A stretch of DNA of 64,000 bases from Saprospira grandis str. Lewin (lineage in GTDB: Bacteria; Bacteroidota; Bacteroidia; Chitinophagales; Saprospiraceae), in assembly GCF_000250635.1 (NCBI RefSeq), contig NC_016940.1, positions 3,534,501 to 3,598,500 on the forward strand, given 5' to 3'. Within the stretch, counting starts at the first letter, position 1; each line of letters starts with the position of its first letter. Positions 16,731 to 24,707 of the stretch are shown here, piece after piece. The translations under genes and the position numbers were made by a program. The notes under the pieces are model-generated. The model saw only the letters and a program-made list of their open reading frames with translations. It was not told where the DNA came from and did not search any database.

Positions 16731-17143
16731 TTCGGTTTGGAGGTGAACTAGTTCGGTCTGGAGGTGAACTAGTTCGGTCTGGAGGTGAACTAGTTCGGTC
16801 TGGAGGTGAACTAGTTCGGTCTGGAGGTGAACTGGTTCGGTCTGGAGGTGAACTAGTTCGGTCTGGAGGTGAACTAGTTCGGTCTGGAGGTGAACTGGTT
16901 CGGTCTGGAGGTGAACTAGTTCGGTCTGGAGGTGAACTGGTTCGGTTTGGAGGTGAACTAGTTCGGTCTGGAGGTGAACTAGTTCGGTCTGGAGGTGAAC
17001 TGGTTCGGTTTGGAGGTGAACTAGTTCGGTCTGGAGGTGAACTAGTTCGGTCTGGAGGTGAACTGCTTCGGTCTGGAGGTGAACTAGTTCGGTCTGGAGG
17101 TGAACTGCTTCGGTCTGGAGGTGAACTGCTTCGGTCTGGAGGT
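16731..17143 (+). repeat. 21-bp tandem repeat array, 19.7 copies
   Basis: Nineteen full 21-base units and one partial one follow without a spacer. Each contains TTCGGTCTGGAGGTGAACT, then AG, GG or GC. Only two positions vary appreciably (T/C in GGTYTGG, and the AG/GG/GC pair), so the array is young or homogenised. Junctions with AG form the 10-bp palindrome GAACTAGTTC. One plus-strand frame (reading RSGGELV) is open from 16682 to 17163 but lacks any start codon. Confidence 0.95.
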
Positions 17144-17157
17144 ATTATAAAACATTT

Positions 17158-17271
17158 GGCCTAGCGATGTGCAGCAGTGCGGCGCAGCCGCAGACCAAGG
17201 CCGTCAGGCCGCAGGGCCGAGCGAATAGCGAGCTGCGAAACGTAGCGCCCGCCGCAGGCGGGAGGCCCCAA
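17158..17271 (-). repeat. GC-rich modular hairpin element, copy 6 (type B)
   Basis: Reverse orientation: GGCCTAGCGATGTGCAGCAG, GGCCGAGCGAATAGCGAGC, ACGTAGCGCC, CCGCCGCAGGCGG, ending GGCCCCAAAAAA. It follows the tandem array by 14 bases. Confidence 0.78.
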
Positions 17272-17449
17272 AAAACAATAAAAAAGAATGATTTTGATAG
17301 GCGAGGGCTAGAGAGTAGACAAAATTTGCTAAAAAGTTTACCAAATAATTATTAGCCTAATGTAGTATTGTAAAGGATAATTTGGCCTAAAAGCATTTTT
17401 GTAGAAAAAAATTGGCCCAAATGGCAAAAAAAGTTGAGTATAGACTTTT

Positions 17450-17461
17450 ATCTATATAGAT
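17450..17461. promoter_or_regulatory. Perfect 12-bp palindrome upstream of the porin-like gene
   Basis: ATCTATATAGAT lies about 50 bases upstream of the porin-like start, in a very AT-rich region. It may be an operator for the acetate locus; no factor can be named. Confidence 0.3.
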
Positions 17462-17511
17462 ATTTATATACATTTATACCTAGATGAAAGAACGCACTCA
17501 AAACATTGCCT

Positions 17512-18738
17512 ATGAAAACCTTATCTCGCTTAATTGTACTGCTGCTAATCATGAGCAGTTCCAGCCAATTGTGGTCTCAGGAAGTGGACCATAGCTATAA
17601 GCCCTTGAAATTGAATTTGAATGAAGACGGCAGCAAATACATTCGTTTTATCACTTGGCATCAGGTCTGGGGAACGGCCCAGATGAACAGTCAGGACCAA
17701 GTAGAAGTAGATTTAATGCTGCGTCGTTCTCGGTTTTTGGCCTATGCGCAGGTATCTCCTCGTTTTTTGATTTTGACGCATTTTGGATTGAACAGCCTAA
17801 CGGCCTCGGGGCTGCATCCTGTGGGCCAATCGACCAAAAGCAGTTTGTTTTTGCATGACGCCTGGGCCGAGTACAAGGTCTATAAGGATTATCTATCGCT
17901 GGGGGCTGGTCTACACTATTGGAATGGGATTTCGCGCTTGACTAACCAGAGCACCCTGAACATGCTCACGATAGATGCGCCTCGTTTCAATTGGCCCACG
18001 ATTGGGACGACCGACCAATTTGCTCGGCATTTGGGCGTTTATGCCAAAGGAAAAATTGACCGTTTGGATTATCGTTTGTCGGTCAATCAGGCTTTGGTCA
18101 ATAACTTGGACCAAGGCATTGCGCCAGATACCGCCCAAGCCACCTACCTCAATGATGGGGGCTATGTCTATGCGGGTTATTTGAACTACCAATTTTTGGA
18201 TAAAGAGTCGAACAAACTGCCTTATATGGTGGGGAGCTACCTAGGTAAAAAGAAGGTCTTTAATGTTGGGGCGGGCTTCAATTTGCACCCCAAGGGCAGC
18301 AGCAGTTTAGACTTGCAAGGCGACACCGTGTCTCATAATGTCTCTCTTTTTGGTGTAGATGCCTTTTATGATGCGCCGCTAGGAGAGGGCAAGGGGGCGA
18401 TTACGGCCTATGGGGTCTATTATCGCTACAATTTTGGACCAAATTACCGCCTAACGGGCAGCAGTGATGTAATTGGAACTGGAAATATTGTCTACCTACA
18501 GACTGGTTACCTCTTGCCTGAATTTACGGATTTGGGTCGACTACAATTTTACTTGGCGGGCTCTTATCGCCAACTCGAAGCCTTTGAAGAGGCGGCCAAT
18601 GGGCTGACCGTTGGCGCCAACTGGTTTATCCAGGGGCATCATGCAAAAATCTCATTAGAATATCAATCCAATAAAGCAGCCGCTACGGGCTCCGAGCGCA
18701 AAGGCTTGGTTCGTATGCAGGCTGCCGTATTCCTCTAA
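17512..18738 (+). CDS. Outer-membrane porin-like beta-barrel protein
   Basis: This protein of about 408 residues has a signal peptide ending near QLWSQ. The mature part has alternating polar and aromatic strands throughout (IRFITWHQVWGTAQMN, FLAYAQVSPRFLILTHFGLN) and ends in MQAAVFL, with a hydrophobic terminal residue, as in outer-membrane barrels. I prefer the ATG at 17512 over the TTG six bases before it. The first gene of the acetate locus, it lies 20 bases before the DUF4212 gene and probably admits the substrate of the downstream symporter across the outer membrane. It resembles Bacteroidota porins found with symporter genes; specificity is inferred from context. Confidence 0.72.
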   Translation: MKTLSRLIVLLLIMSSSSQLWSQEVDHSYKPLKLNLNEDGSKYIRFITWHQVWGTAQMNSQDQVEVDLMLRRSRFLAYAQVSPRFLILTHFGLNSLTASGLHPVGQSTKSSLFLHDAWAEYKVYKDYLSLGAGLHYWNGISRLTNQSTLNMLTIDAPRFNWPTIGTTDQFARHLGVYAKGKIDRLDYRLSVNQALVNNLDQGIAPDTAQATYLNDGGYVYAGYLNYQFLDKESNKLPYMVGSYLGKKKVFNVGAGFNLHPKGSSSLDLQGDTVSHNVSLFGVDAFYDAPLGEGKGAITAYGVYYRYNFGPNYRLTGSSDVIGTGNIVYLQTGYLLPEFTDLGRLQFYLAGSYRQLEAFEEAANGLTVGANWFIQGHHAKISLEYQSNKAAATGSERKGLVRMQAAVFL

Positions 18739-18758
18739 CCCTTAAATATTTAACTCTT

Positions 18759-19043
18759 ATGGAAGAGAACAACTTGCAAAATAAAGAGGCCCATAACAAA
18801 AAAATGCAGGCCTATTGGCGCGAGAATTTGCGCTACCTACTCATTCTTTTAGTGATTTGGTTCTTGGTCTCTTTTGGGGCTGGAATTCTATTCGCTCCCA
18901 GTCTAGATAGCATCCGATTAGGGGGCTTCAAACTAGGGTTTTGGTTTGCCCAGCAGGGCTCTATCTATGCCTTTGTGGTTTTGGTTTTTGTCTATGTTTG
19001 GTTGATGAATCGCCTAGACAAAAAGTATGGACTAGACAAATAA
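18759..19043 (+). CDS. DUF4212 symporter small subunit
   Basis: This 94-residue membrane protein matches DUF4212, the small subunit gene that precedes one class of sodium:solute symporters. It has a charged N-terminus containing YWRENLRYLL, two membrane helices (about 28-48 and 63-85) and a Lys/Asp-rich end with MNRLDKKYGLDK. It sits 25 bases before the large symporter gene, which is the usual arrangement, and probably stabilises or modulates it. The set resembles the VC_2705/ActP-like acetate transport systems. Confidence 0.88.
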   Translation: MEENNLQNKEAHNKKMQAYWRENLRYLLILLVIWFLVSFGAGILFAPSLDSIRLGGFKLGFWFAQQGSIYAFVVLVFVYVWLMNRLDKKYGLDK

Positions 19044-19068
19044 ATTACTGCCTTAAAATCTTAGAACA

Positions 19069-20889
19069 ATGATGAATTATCTATTTGCTGGCTTACCACT
19101 TTTATCGGTGCAAAGCTGGACCTATATCTTAGTTGGGCTGACTTTTAGCCTCTATATTTTTATCGCCATTTGGTCAAGAGCTTCTTCTACCAAAGACTTC
19201 TATGTCGCTGGCGGAGGGGTTTCTCCCCTCACCAATGGGGCGGCCACTGCTGCCGACTGGATGTCTGCCGCTTCCTTTATCTCTATGGCGGGACTGATTT
19301 CCTTTATGGGCTATGATGGTGGGGTGTACCTCATGGGCTGGACTGGTGGATACGTCCTGTTGGCCCTGACCATTGCGCCCTATCTGCGTAAGTTTGGTAA
19401 GTTTACGGTGCCCGATTTTATCGGAGATCGCTATTACTCTGGTACCGCTCGTTTGGTGGCTGTTTTGGCCGCTATTATTGTCTCATTTACTTATGTAGCT
19501 GGACAAATGCGTGGGGTAGGAGTGGTCTTCTCTCGCTTTCTAGAAACCTCTATCGAATGGGGGGTAGTGATCGGGATGTTGATCGTATTTTTCTATGCCG
19601 TTTTGGGCGGTATGAAAGGAATTACCTACACGCAGGTAGCCCAATACTGCGTTTTGATTTTTGCTTTTATGGTACCTGCTATCTTTATTGCGATTCAGAT
19701 GACTGGAACGCCTATTCCCCAGCTTGGCTTTGGCGGAACCCTAGAAGATGGCACTTTTCTACTAGATAAATTAGATAGCCTGCATCGAGACCTCGGTTTT
19801 CATGAGTATACCTCGGGAAAAAAGAGTATGATTGATGTCTTTGCCATTACTTGTGCCCTTATGGTGGGTACGGCTGGACTCCCTCACGTAATCGTGCGCT
19901 TCTTTACGGTTCCCGATGTGCGTTCGGCTCGCCTTTCTGGCGGTTATGCACTGATCCTAATTGCTATTCTATACACTACGGCTCCTGCCATTTCGGCCTT
20001 TGCTCGTACCAACCTTTTGCAAACGGTCTATAATGAAGATACCAAAGAGCATGTAGAGTACAAAGCTATGCCCGACTGGTTCAAGAAGTGGGAAGAAACT
20101 GGCCTAGTGGCTTGGTCCGATAAAAACAATGATGGTCGCATTCAGTATGTGGCTGGTCCCGCTATCAAAGGCAAAACGCCTACTTTTGCCGAAGACAATG
20201 GAGCCAATGGCGAACGTCTGGTGACCAACCCCGATGAGTCGAGCAAAAACGAACTCTATATCGACCGCGATATTATGGTGTTGGCCAACCCTGAAATTGC
20301 AGACCTCCCCAACTGGGTAATTGCTTTGGTGGCTGCCGGGGGGCTAGCCGCGGCCCTTTCTACGGCTGCAGGTCTACTACTCGTCATTTCAACTTCTATT
20401 GCGCACGATTTGCTCAAAATGCAGCTCATGCCCAACATTTCTGAAAAAGGAGAGCTTTTGGCTGCCCGAATTAGTGCTGCTTTTGCGGTGGTCGTGGCCG
20501 GTTATTTTGGCATCAATCCTCCCGGCTTTGTGGCGGCCGTTGTGGCCCTCGCCTTTGGTCTGGCTGCAGCCTCCTTCTTCCCCGCCATTATTCTGGGGAT
20601 TTTCTACAAACGGATGAACAAAGAAGGCGCAATCGCTGGTATGGTCGTCGGTTTGAGCCTTATGCTTTTCTATATGCTCAGCTACAAATTTAATATGTTT
20701 GGCCCCACTACTGCCGATGATTGGTGGTTTGGCATTTCGCCCGAAGGTTTCGGAACAGTCGCTATGGTCGTCAACTTTGTCGTCTCTATCGTGATTTGCC
20801 AGTTTACGCCGGCTCCCCCTCTAGAGGTGCAGCAAATTGTAGAAGAGATTCGCATCCCTTCAGGAGCTGGAGAAGCGCAAGATCACTAA
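19069..20889 (+). CDS. Sodium:solute symporter, VC_2705/ActP-like, probable acetate uptake
   Basis: This 606-residue transporter belongs to the SSS (SLC5) family: about 13 membrane segments, DFYVAGGGVSPLTNGAATAADW near residue 45 (here only its first part counts as motif), GTAGLPHVIVRFFTV near 265, and AGGLAAALSTAAGLLLVIS near 425. Between helices 8 and 9 it carries a roughly 100-residue loop with DKNNDGRI near residue 350, an EF-hand-like calcium loop often seen in this subfamily. It lies with DUF4212, a CrbS-like kinase and acetyl-CoA synthetase, so acetate or another short carboxylate is the likely substrate. A hairpin element and a terminator follow. Confidence 0.87.
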   Translation: MMNYLFAGLPLLSVQSWTYILVGLTFSLYIFIAIWSRASSTKDFYVAGGGVSPLTNGAATAADWMSAASFISMAGLISFMGYDGGVYLMGWTGGYVLLALTIAPYLRKFGKFTVPDFIGDRYYSGTARLVAVLAAIIVSFTYVAGQMRGVGVVFSRFLETSIEWGVVIGMLIVFFYAVLGGMKGITYTQVAQYCVLIFAFMVPAIFIAIQMTGTPIPQLGFGGTLEDGTFLLDKLDSLHRDLGFHEYTSGKKSMIDVFAITCALMVGTAGLPHVIVRFFTVPDVRSARLSGGYALILIAILYTTAPAISAFARTNLLQTVYNEDTKEHVEYKAMPDWFKKWEETGLVAWSDKNNDGRIQYVAGPAIKGKTPTFAEDNGANGERLVTNPDESSKNELYIDRDIMVLANPEIADLPNWVIALVAAGGLAAALSTAAGLLLVISTSIAHDLLKMQLMPNISEKGELLAARISAAFAVVVAGYFGINPPGFVAAVVALAFGLAAASFFPAIILGIFYKRMNKEGAIAGMVVGLSLMLFYMLSYKFNMFGPTTADDWWFGISPEGFGTVAMVVNFVVSIVICQFTPAPPLEVQQIVEEIRIPSGAGEAQDH

Positions 20890-20901
20890 TACTAAGGATT
20901 T

Positions 20902-21052
20902 GGGGCCTCCGCCTCGCTGCGCTCCTCGGCGCTACGTTTCGGGGCTCGCTGTTCGCTCGGCCCTTCGCTGCCTAAAGGCAGCTTGGTCTGGCCTTCGGCC
21001 ACCCCTACACATCGCTAGGCCTGCGGGGGCTTCGCCCCCTGCAAAACCCCAA
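20902..21052 (+). repeat. GC-rich modular hairpin element, copy 7 (type B)
   Basis: GGGGCCTCCGCCTCG, GGCGCTACG, GGGGCTCGCTGTTCGCTCGG, GGTCTGGCCTTCGGCC, ACATCGCTAGGCC, and a final GGGGGCTTCGCCCCC hairpin. It begins 12 bases after the symporter stop. Confidence 0.8.
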
Positions 21053-21102
21053 AAAAAACTGGACCAAAAAGTTCTTATTCTGTTTAGTAGGTTTGTAAGG
21101 AG

Positions 21103-21140
21103 AATAAAGTAGTGGAGACTACTTTATTTCTTCTTTTTTT
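21103..21140 (+). terminator. Rho-independent terminator
   Basis: A perfect 11-bp stem AATAAAGTAGT with ACTACTTTATT, loop GGAG, is followed by a T-rich tract. It lies after hairpin copy 7 and would separate the symporter transcript from the kinase operon. Confidence 0.8.
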
Positions 21141-21232
21141 TCGGTCTCCAACTATTTATGGCCAATAAATCTTTTCCCTAAAATTATATAGGTATCTAAT
21201 TTTTTATATATTGGGAAAAATGATTTTAACCT

Positions 21233-21430
21233 ATGCAAAAGCAGCGATTGATTAGTTGGTTTGGCTGTTGTTGTTTGCTCTTCAGTTATCCTATTGTCAA
21301 GAGTTTCAATCAGCCAACTTTGGTGTTTGGGGTGCTACCGCTCTTCTACGCCTATGTGCTTTGTTTGTGGCTGCTCTTATTGCTAGGTTTATATTGGATC
21401 TTAAAGCAAGAAGACGAAACCACTAAATGA
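21233..21430 (+). CDS. Small two-helix membrane protein
   Basis: This 65-residue protein has a short Lys/Gln N-terminus and two hydrophobic segments (about 8-24 with GCCCLLF, and 30-57 with LCLWLLLLLGLYWIL), ending in KQEDETTK. Its stop overlaps the start of the symporter-kinase gene in an ATGA, so translation is probably coupled. By position and topology it looks like the small-subunit partner of the SSS domain of the kinase, comparable with DUF4212 for the other symporter, though the sequences differ. Confidence 0.75.
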   Translation: MQKQRLISWFGCCCLLFSYPIVKSFNQPTLVFGVLPLFYAYVLCLWLLLLLGLYWILKQEDETTK

Positions 21431-24114
21431 GCGCAGCCCAACTTGCCATTCCGGTGGCTCTAGCCTATTTGGCTTTGCTGTTTGTGCTGGCCTATTGGGC
21501 CAACCGAAGGGCAGAGAAGGGGCAGAGCTGGACCGATAACCCCTTGGCCTATAGCCTGTCCTTAGCTGTATTTTGTACAGCCTGGACCTTCTACGGCAGT
21601 GTGGGTAAGGCGAGTAGCAGTGGGCCCGTTTTCTTAACGACTTATTTGGGACCGCTTTTGCTTTCGCCTGTTTGGTATTTGCTTTTGCGCCAAATGGTTC
21701 GAGTTTCCAAAAAGCAAAGAATAAGTTCTATTGCCGATTTTATCTCGGCTCGTTACGGAAAAAGCGGTTTTCTGGGTGGTTTGGTCGCCTTTATTGCCTT
21801 TGCTTGCGTGGTCCCTTATATCTCGCTACAGCTAAAGGCGATTACCGTTAGCCTAAATACCTTAATTGGCTATGATCCGGCTACCACAGACTTTAGCCAG
21901 ATGACCATTTTGGGCGATACGGCTTTTTTTATTGCAATCATTCTAGCCATTTTCATCATCTTTTTTGGTACGCAAAATCTAGATAGCAGTAAACGCCGAG
22001 ATGGGCTCATGGCGGTCATCGTCTTTGAGTCGGTCTTTAAGTTAGTGACCTTTTTGGCCCTTGGCTTTTATATAGCTTATGGGCTGTACGATGGACCAGG
22101 AAGTATTTTTCAGGCGGCACTGGAAAAAGAGGAGTTAAGGCCATTACTCAGCATGCAGGGAAATGACAATTTGGGCTATTGGGATTGGTCTTGGTTTATC
22201 CTCATTTCTATGTCGGCCATTTTGTTTCTGCCTCGGCAGTTTCAGGTGGCGGTAGTAGAAAATAGCCATGAGCAACACCTCAAAATGGCCAGTTGGTTTT
22301 TTCCGCTCTATTTGTTGCTGATCAATCTTTTTGTACCAATAATCGCCATTGCTGGCCGGCTCTATTTTGAGGGCCAAGCCTATGATGCCGATTCTTTTGT
22401 GCTGAGTCTGCCTTTGGCAGAGGGCCAAGATGCCTTGGCTTTGCTCTCTTTTTTGGGGGGCTTGGCCGCCGCTACCGGGATGATTATTATTGCTACTTTG
22501 GCCCTTTCGACTATGGTCACTAGCAATTTGCTGATTCCTATCTTGATTCGGACCAAAGCCATTGATTTGAATAAGGCGCAGCAGCTGAGCAGCAGCATTG
22601 TCTTTGCTCGAAGAGCAGCCGTTGCCTTTACCATTCTTTGGGCCTATATCTATTTTAAGATTATTGCTAATGCAAGGCCTTTGGTCGATACGGGTTGGGT
22701 TTCTTTTGTGGGCATTGCGCAGTTGGCGCCAGCTATGTTGGGTGGACTCTTTTGGCGGTCGGCCACAAAAGCCGGGGCCAAGGCGGGTATTTTAGCCGGC
22801 TTTATTGTTTGGGGAGCTATGCTTCCGCTGCCAGCAGTTTGGCCCGATTGGGCCGCTTTGCTTGCCGATAGCGAACAGCATCCGGTGCCTAGAGCTGCTT
22901 TTTGGAGCTTACTGACGAACCTCATTTTTTATGTGGGCGTTTCGCTCAGAAGTAAACCTTCTGCTTTGGAGCTGACGCAGGCGGCCCTCTTTATTGATGA
23001 TGAGGACCATTCGCCTTTTGCCGAGCCCGAAGAAGATGACCACAGCCAAATTCTCAACCACGATATTGTGGCCCTTTTGAGCCGCTTTATGAGTGAACAG
23101 GCCCTAGAGTGGGCCGAACAGTTCTTTGAAGAAAAAGGAAAGCCTTATCTCCCGATGAGTTTAGCCAATAATCAATTTATTCAGGCGGCAGAAAATACCT
23201 TGGGGGGCGTGCTAGGCACAGCTTCTGCTCGGGCCATCTTTGCCAGTATGGTCAAGCAAAAGCCCATTGGCCAAAAGCAACTCTTTAAGATGTTGCAGGA
23301 AACCGAGGCCCTTTTGCGCTATACCCGAGAAATCGAAAGTAAATCGGCCATTTTGCAGCGCACCCAAGCCGAACTCCAACAGGCCAATGAACAGCTCAAG
23401 GAATTGGCCCAGATGAAAGATGATTTTGTGAGTACGGTAACGCATGAACTGCGCACCCCGCTTACCTCTATCCAATCCCTGAGTCAGATCTTAAAAGAGC
23501 GGAAAGACAGCTTGCCCGCCGAAAGGCAGGCGCAGTTTCTGGCCGTTATCTTTAAGGAAAGCCAGCGGCTAGGCCGCCTAATTGATGAAGTTTTGGATTT
23601 TCAGCGCCTAGAGCAACGCAAAATGAGCTTTAGCTACTCCCGCTTTTTGGTCCAAGAACTCCTAGCCGATGTCTTACTGATCTTGGAAGAGTCTATGGAG
23701 CAAAATGGGGTGACCGTAGAAAATAAACTCCAAAGCCTTCGGCCCAACTATATTGTTGAGGCCGATTATGACCGATTAAAACAGGTCCTGATTAACCTCA
23801 TCTCTAATGCCATTAAGTTTAAGCAGGCCGGTCGGCCTTTGCGCATACAAATTGATGCTGAAAAAAATGGGAAAGAGCTCATCTTTTCGGTCTCTGATAA
23901 TGGCATTGGGATTCCCAACGAGCTGCACCAATCTATTTTTGAGCAGTTTAAACAAGGGCAAATGCCCAGCCGCGACAAGCCCAAGGGCAGCGGCCTAGGC
24001 CTAGCCATCTGTAAGCAAATTATTGAGCAGCACCGAGGCCATATCTGGCTGAGTAGCCAGCCCAATTTTGGCTCTACCTTTTATTTCTCCATACCGCTAA
24101 CAACAAAAAAATGA
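21427..24114 (+). CDS. CrbS/CbrA-like sodium:solute symporter-sensor histidine kinase
   Basis: This 895-residue protein joins a transporter and a kinase. Residues 1-520 form an SSS (SLC5) domain with about 13 membrane helices. Residues about 545-625 look like the STAC linker (ENTLGGVLGTASARAIFAS). A coiled coil follows, then the H-box THELRTPLTSI with His near 673, and the ATP-binding domain with NLISNAIKF, SDNGIGIP and GSGLGLAI. The layout is that of CrbS and CbrA, which in gammaproteobacteria control acs and actP; here acs is two genes away. It overlaps the small membrane gene and the receiver gene by 4 bases each, so the three are tightly coupled. Confidence 0.9.
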   Translation: MSAAQLAIPVALAYLALLFVLAYWANRRAEKGQSWTDNPLAYSLSLAVFCTAWTFYGSVGKASSSGPVFLTTYLGPLLLSPVWYLLLRQMVRVSKKQRISSIADFISARYGKSGFLGGLVAFIAFACVVPYISLQLKAITVSLNTLIGYDPATTDFSQMTILGDTAFFIAIILAIFIIFFGTQNLDSSKRRDGLMAVIVFESVFKLVTFLALGFYIAYGLYDGPGSIFQAALEKEELRPLLSMQGNDNLGYWDWSWFILISMSAILFLPRQFQVAVVENSHEQHLKMASWFFPLYLLLINLFVPIIAIAGRLYFEGQAYDADSFVLSLPLAEGQDALALLSFLGGLAAATGMIIIATLALSTMVTSNLLIPILIRTKAIDLNKAQQLSSSIVFARRAAVAFTILWAYIYFKIIANARPLVDTGWVSFVGIAQLAPAMLGGLFWRSATKAGAKAGILAGFIVWGAMLPLPAVWPDWAALLADSEQHPVPRAAFWSLLTNLIFYVGVSLRSKPSALELTQAALFIDDEDHSPFAEPEEDDHSQILNHDIVALLSRFMSEQALEWAEQFFEEKGKPYLPMSLANNQFIQAAENTLGGVLGTASARAIFASMVKQKPIGQKQLFKMLQETEALLRYTREIESKSAILQRTQAELQQANEQLKELAQMKDDFVSTVTHELRTPLTSIQSLSQILKERKDSLPAERQAQFLAVIFKESQRLGRLIDEVLDFQRLEQRKMSFSYSRFLVQELLADVLLILEESMEQNGVTVENKLQSLRPNYIVEADYDRLKQVLINLISNAIKFKQAGRPLRIQIDAEKNGKELIFSVSDNGIGIPNELHQSIFEQFKQGQMPSRDKPKGSGLGLAICKQIIEQHRGHIWLSSQPNFGSTFYFSIPLTTKK

Positions 24115-24479
24115 ACGCTAAAATCTTAATTGTCGATGATGAGAGCAGCATCCGCCTAGCCCTAGAGTTTCTGATGCAGGACCAAGGCTATACGGTAGCT
24201 ACTGCGGCCAATGGCCAAGAAGGCCTAGCCAAAGTAGCCGAATTTGGTCCCCAACTCATCATTCTAGATGTTATGATGCCCATTATGGACGGACTAGAAA
24301 TGGCCAAGGAAATGCGAGCGCAGGGACTATCTCCCGATACCGTTATCCTTTTCCTGACCGCCAAGGGCCAAGAACAAGACCGATTGGCTGGTTATGCCCA
24401 TGGTGGCGATGCCTATCTGGCCAAACCCTTTGATAACCAAGAGCTGGTTGAACTGATTGCAGAAATGCTAGAAGATTAA
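24111..24479 (+). CDS. Single-domain response regulator
   Basis: This 122-residue protein is only a receiver domain: acidic pocket ILIVDDES, phospho-acceptor Asp near residue 52 in ILDVMMPIMDG, LFLTAKG, and the conserved Lys in YLAKPF near 104. It overlaps the symporter-kinase gene by 4 bases and is surely its partner. CrbR, the partner of CrbS in Vibrio, has an additional DNA-binding domain; none is present here. The signal must therefore pass to another protein, for example by phosphotransfer or direct binding. A hairpin element separates it from acs. Confidence 0.92.
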   Translation: MNAKILIVDDESSIRLALEFLMQDQGYTVATAANGQEGLAKVAEFGPQLIILDVMMPIMDGLEMAKEMRAQGLSPDTVILFLTAKGQEQDRLAGYAHGGDAYLAKPFDNQELVELIAEMLED

Positions 24480-24492
24480 GCAGCCCTTGCGA

Positions 24493-24664
24493 CCTACAGG
24501 CGGCTTAGCCGCCGCAAGCGAGCGAAGCGAAGCGGCTGAGGGATGGATAGCAGTGGCGCGCAGCGCCAGACCGAGCAAAATGAGCGAAGCGAAATTTTGC
24601 GAAGGGCCGAGCAGCCCTGCGAGCTGCGACACAGCCCGACCCGACCATAGGAAGGGGCAGCCCC
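24493..24664 (-). repeat. GC-rich modular hairpin element, copy 8 (type A)
   Basis: Reverse orientation between the receiver and acs: GGCGGCTTAGCCGCC hairpin, GAGGGATGGATAGCAGTGG, GGGCCGAGCAGCCCTGCGAG, then GGGGCAGCCCC and an A run. It ends 44 bases before the acs start, so it is in or near the acs promoter region. Confidence 0.8.
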
Positions 24665-24707
24665 AAAAAAATATAAATTTCACATACCTGACAAAATAGT
24701 TTCTAAT

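Noticed and set aside
16731-17143. CRISPR array
   Set aside because: Units are contiguous without variable spacers, the period is only 21 bp and no cas gene is present.
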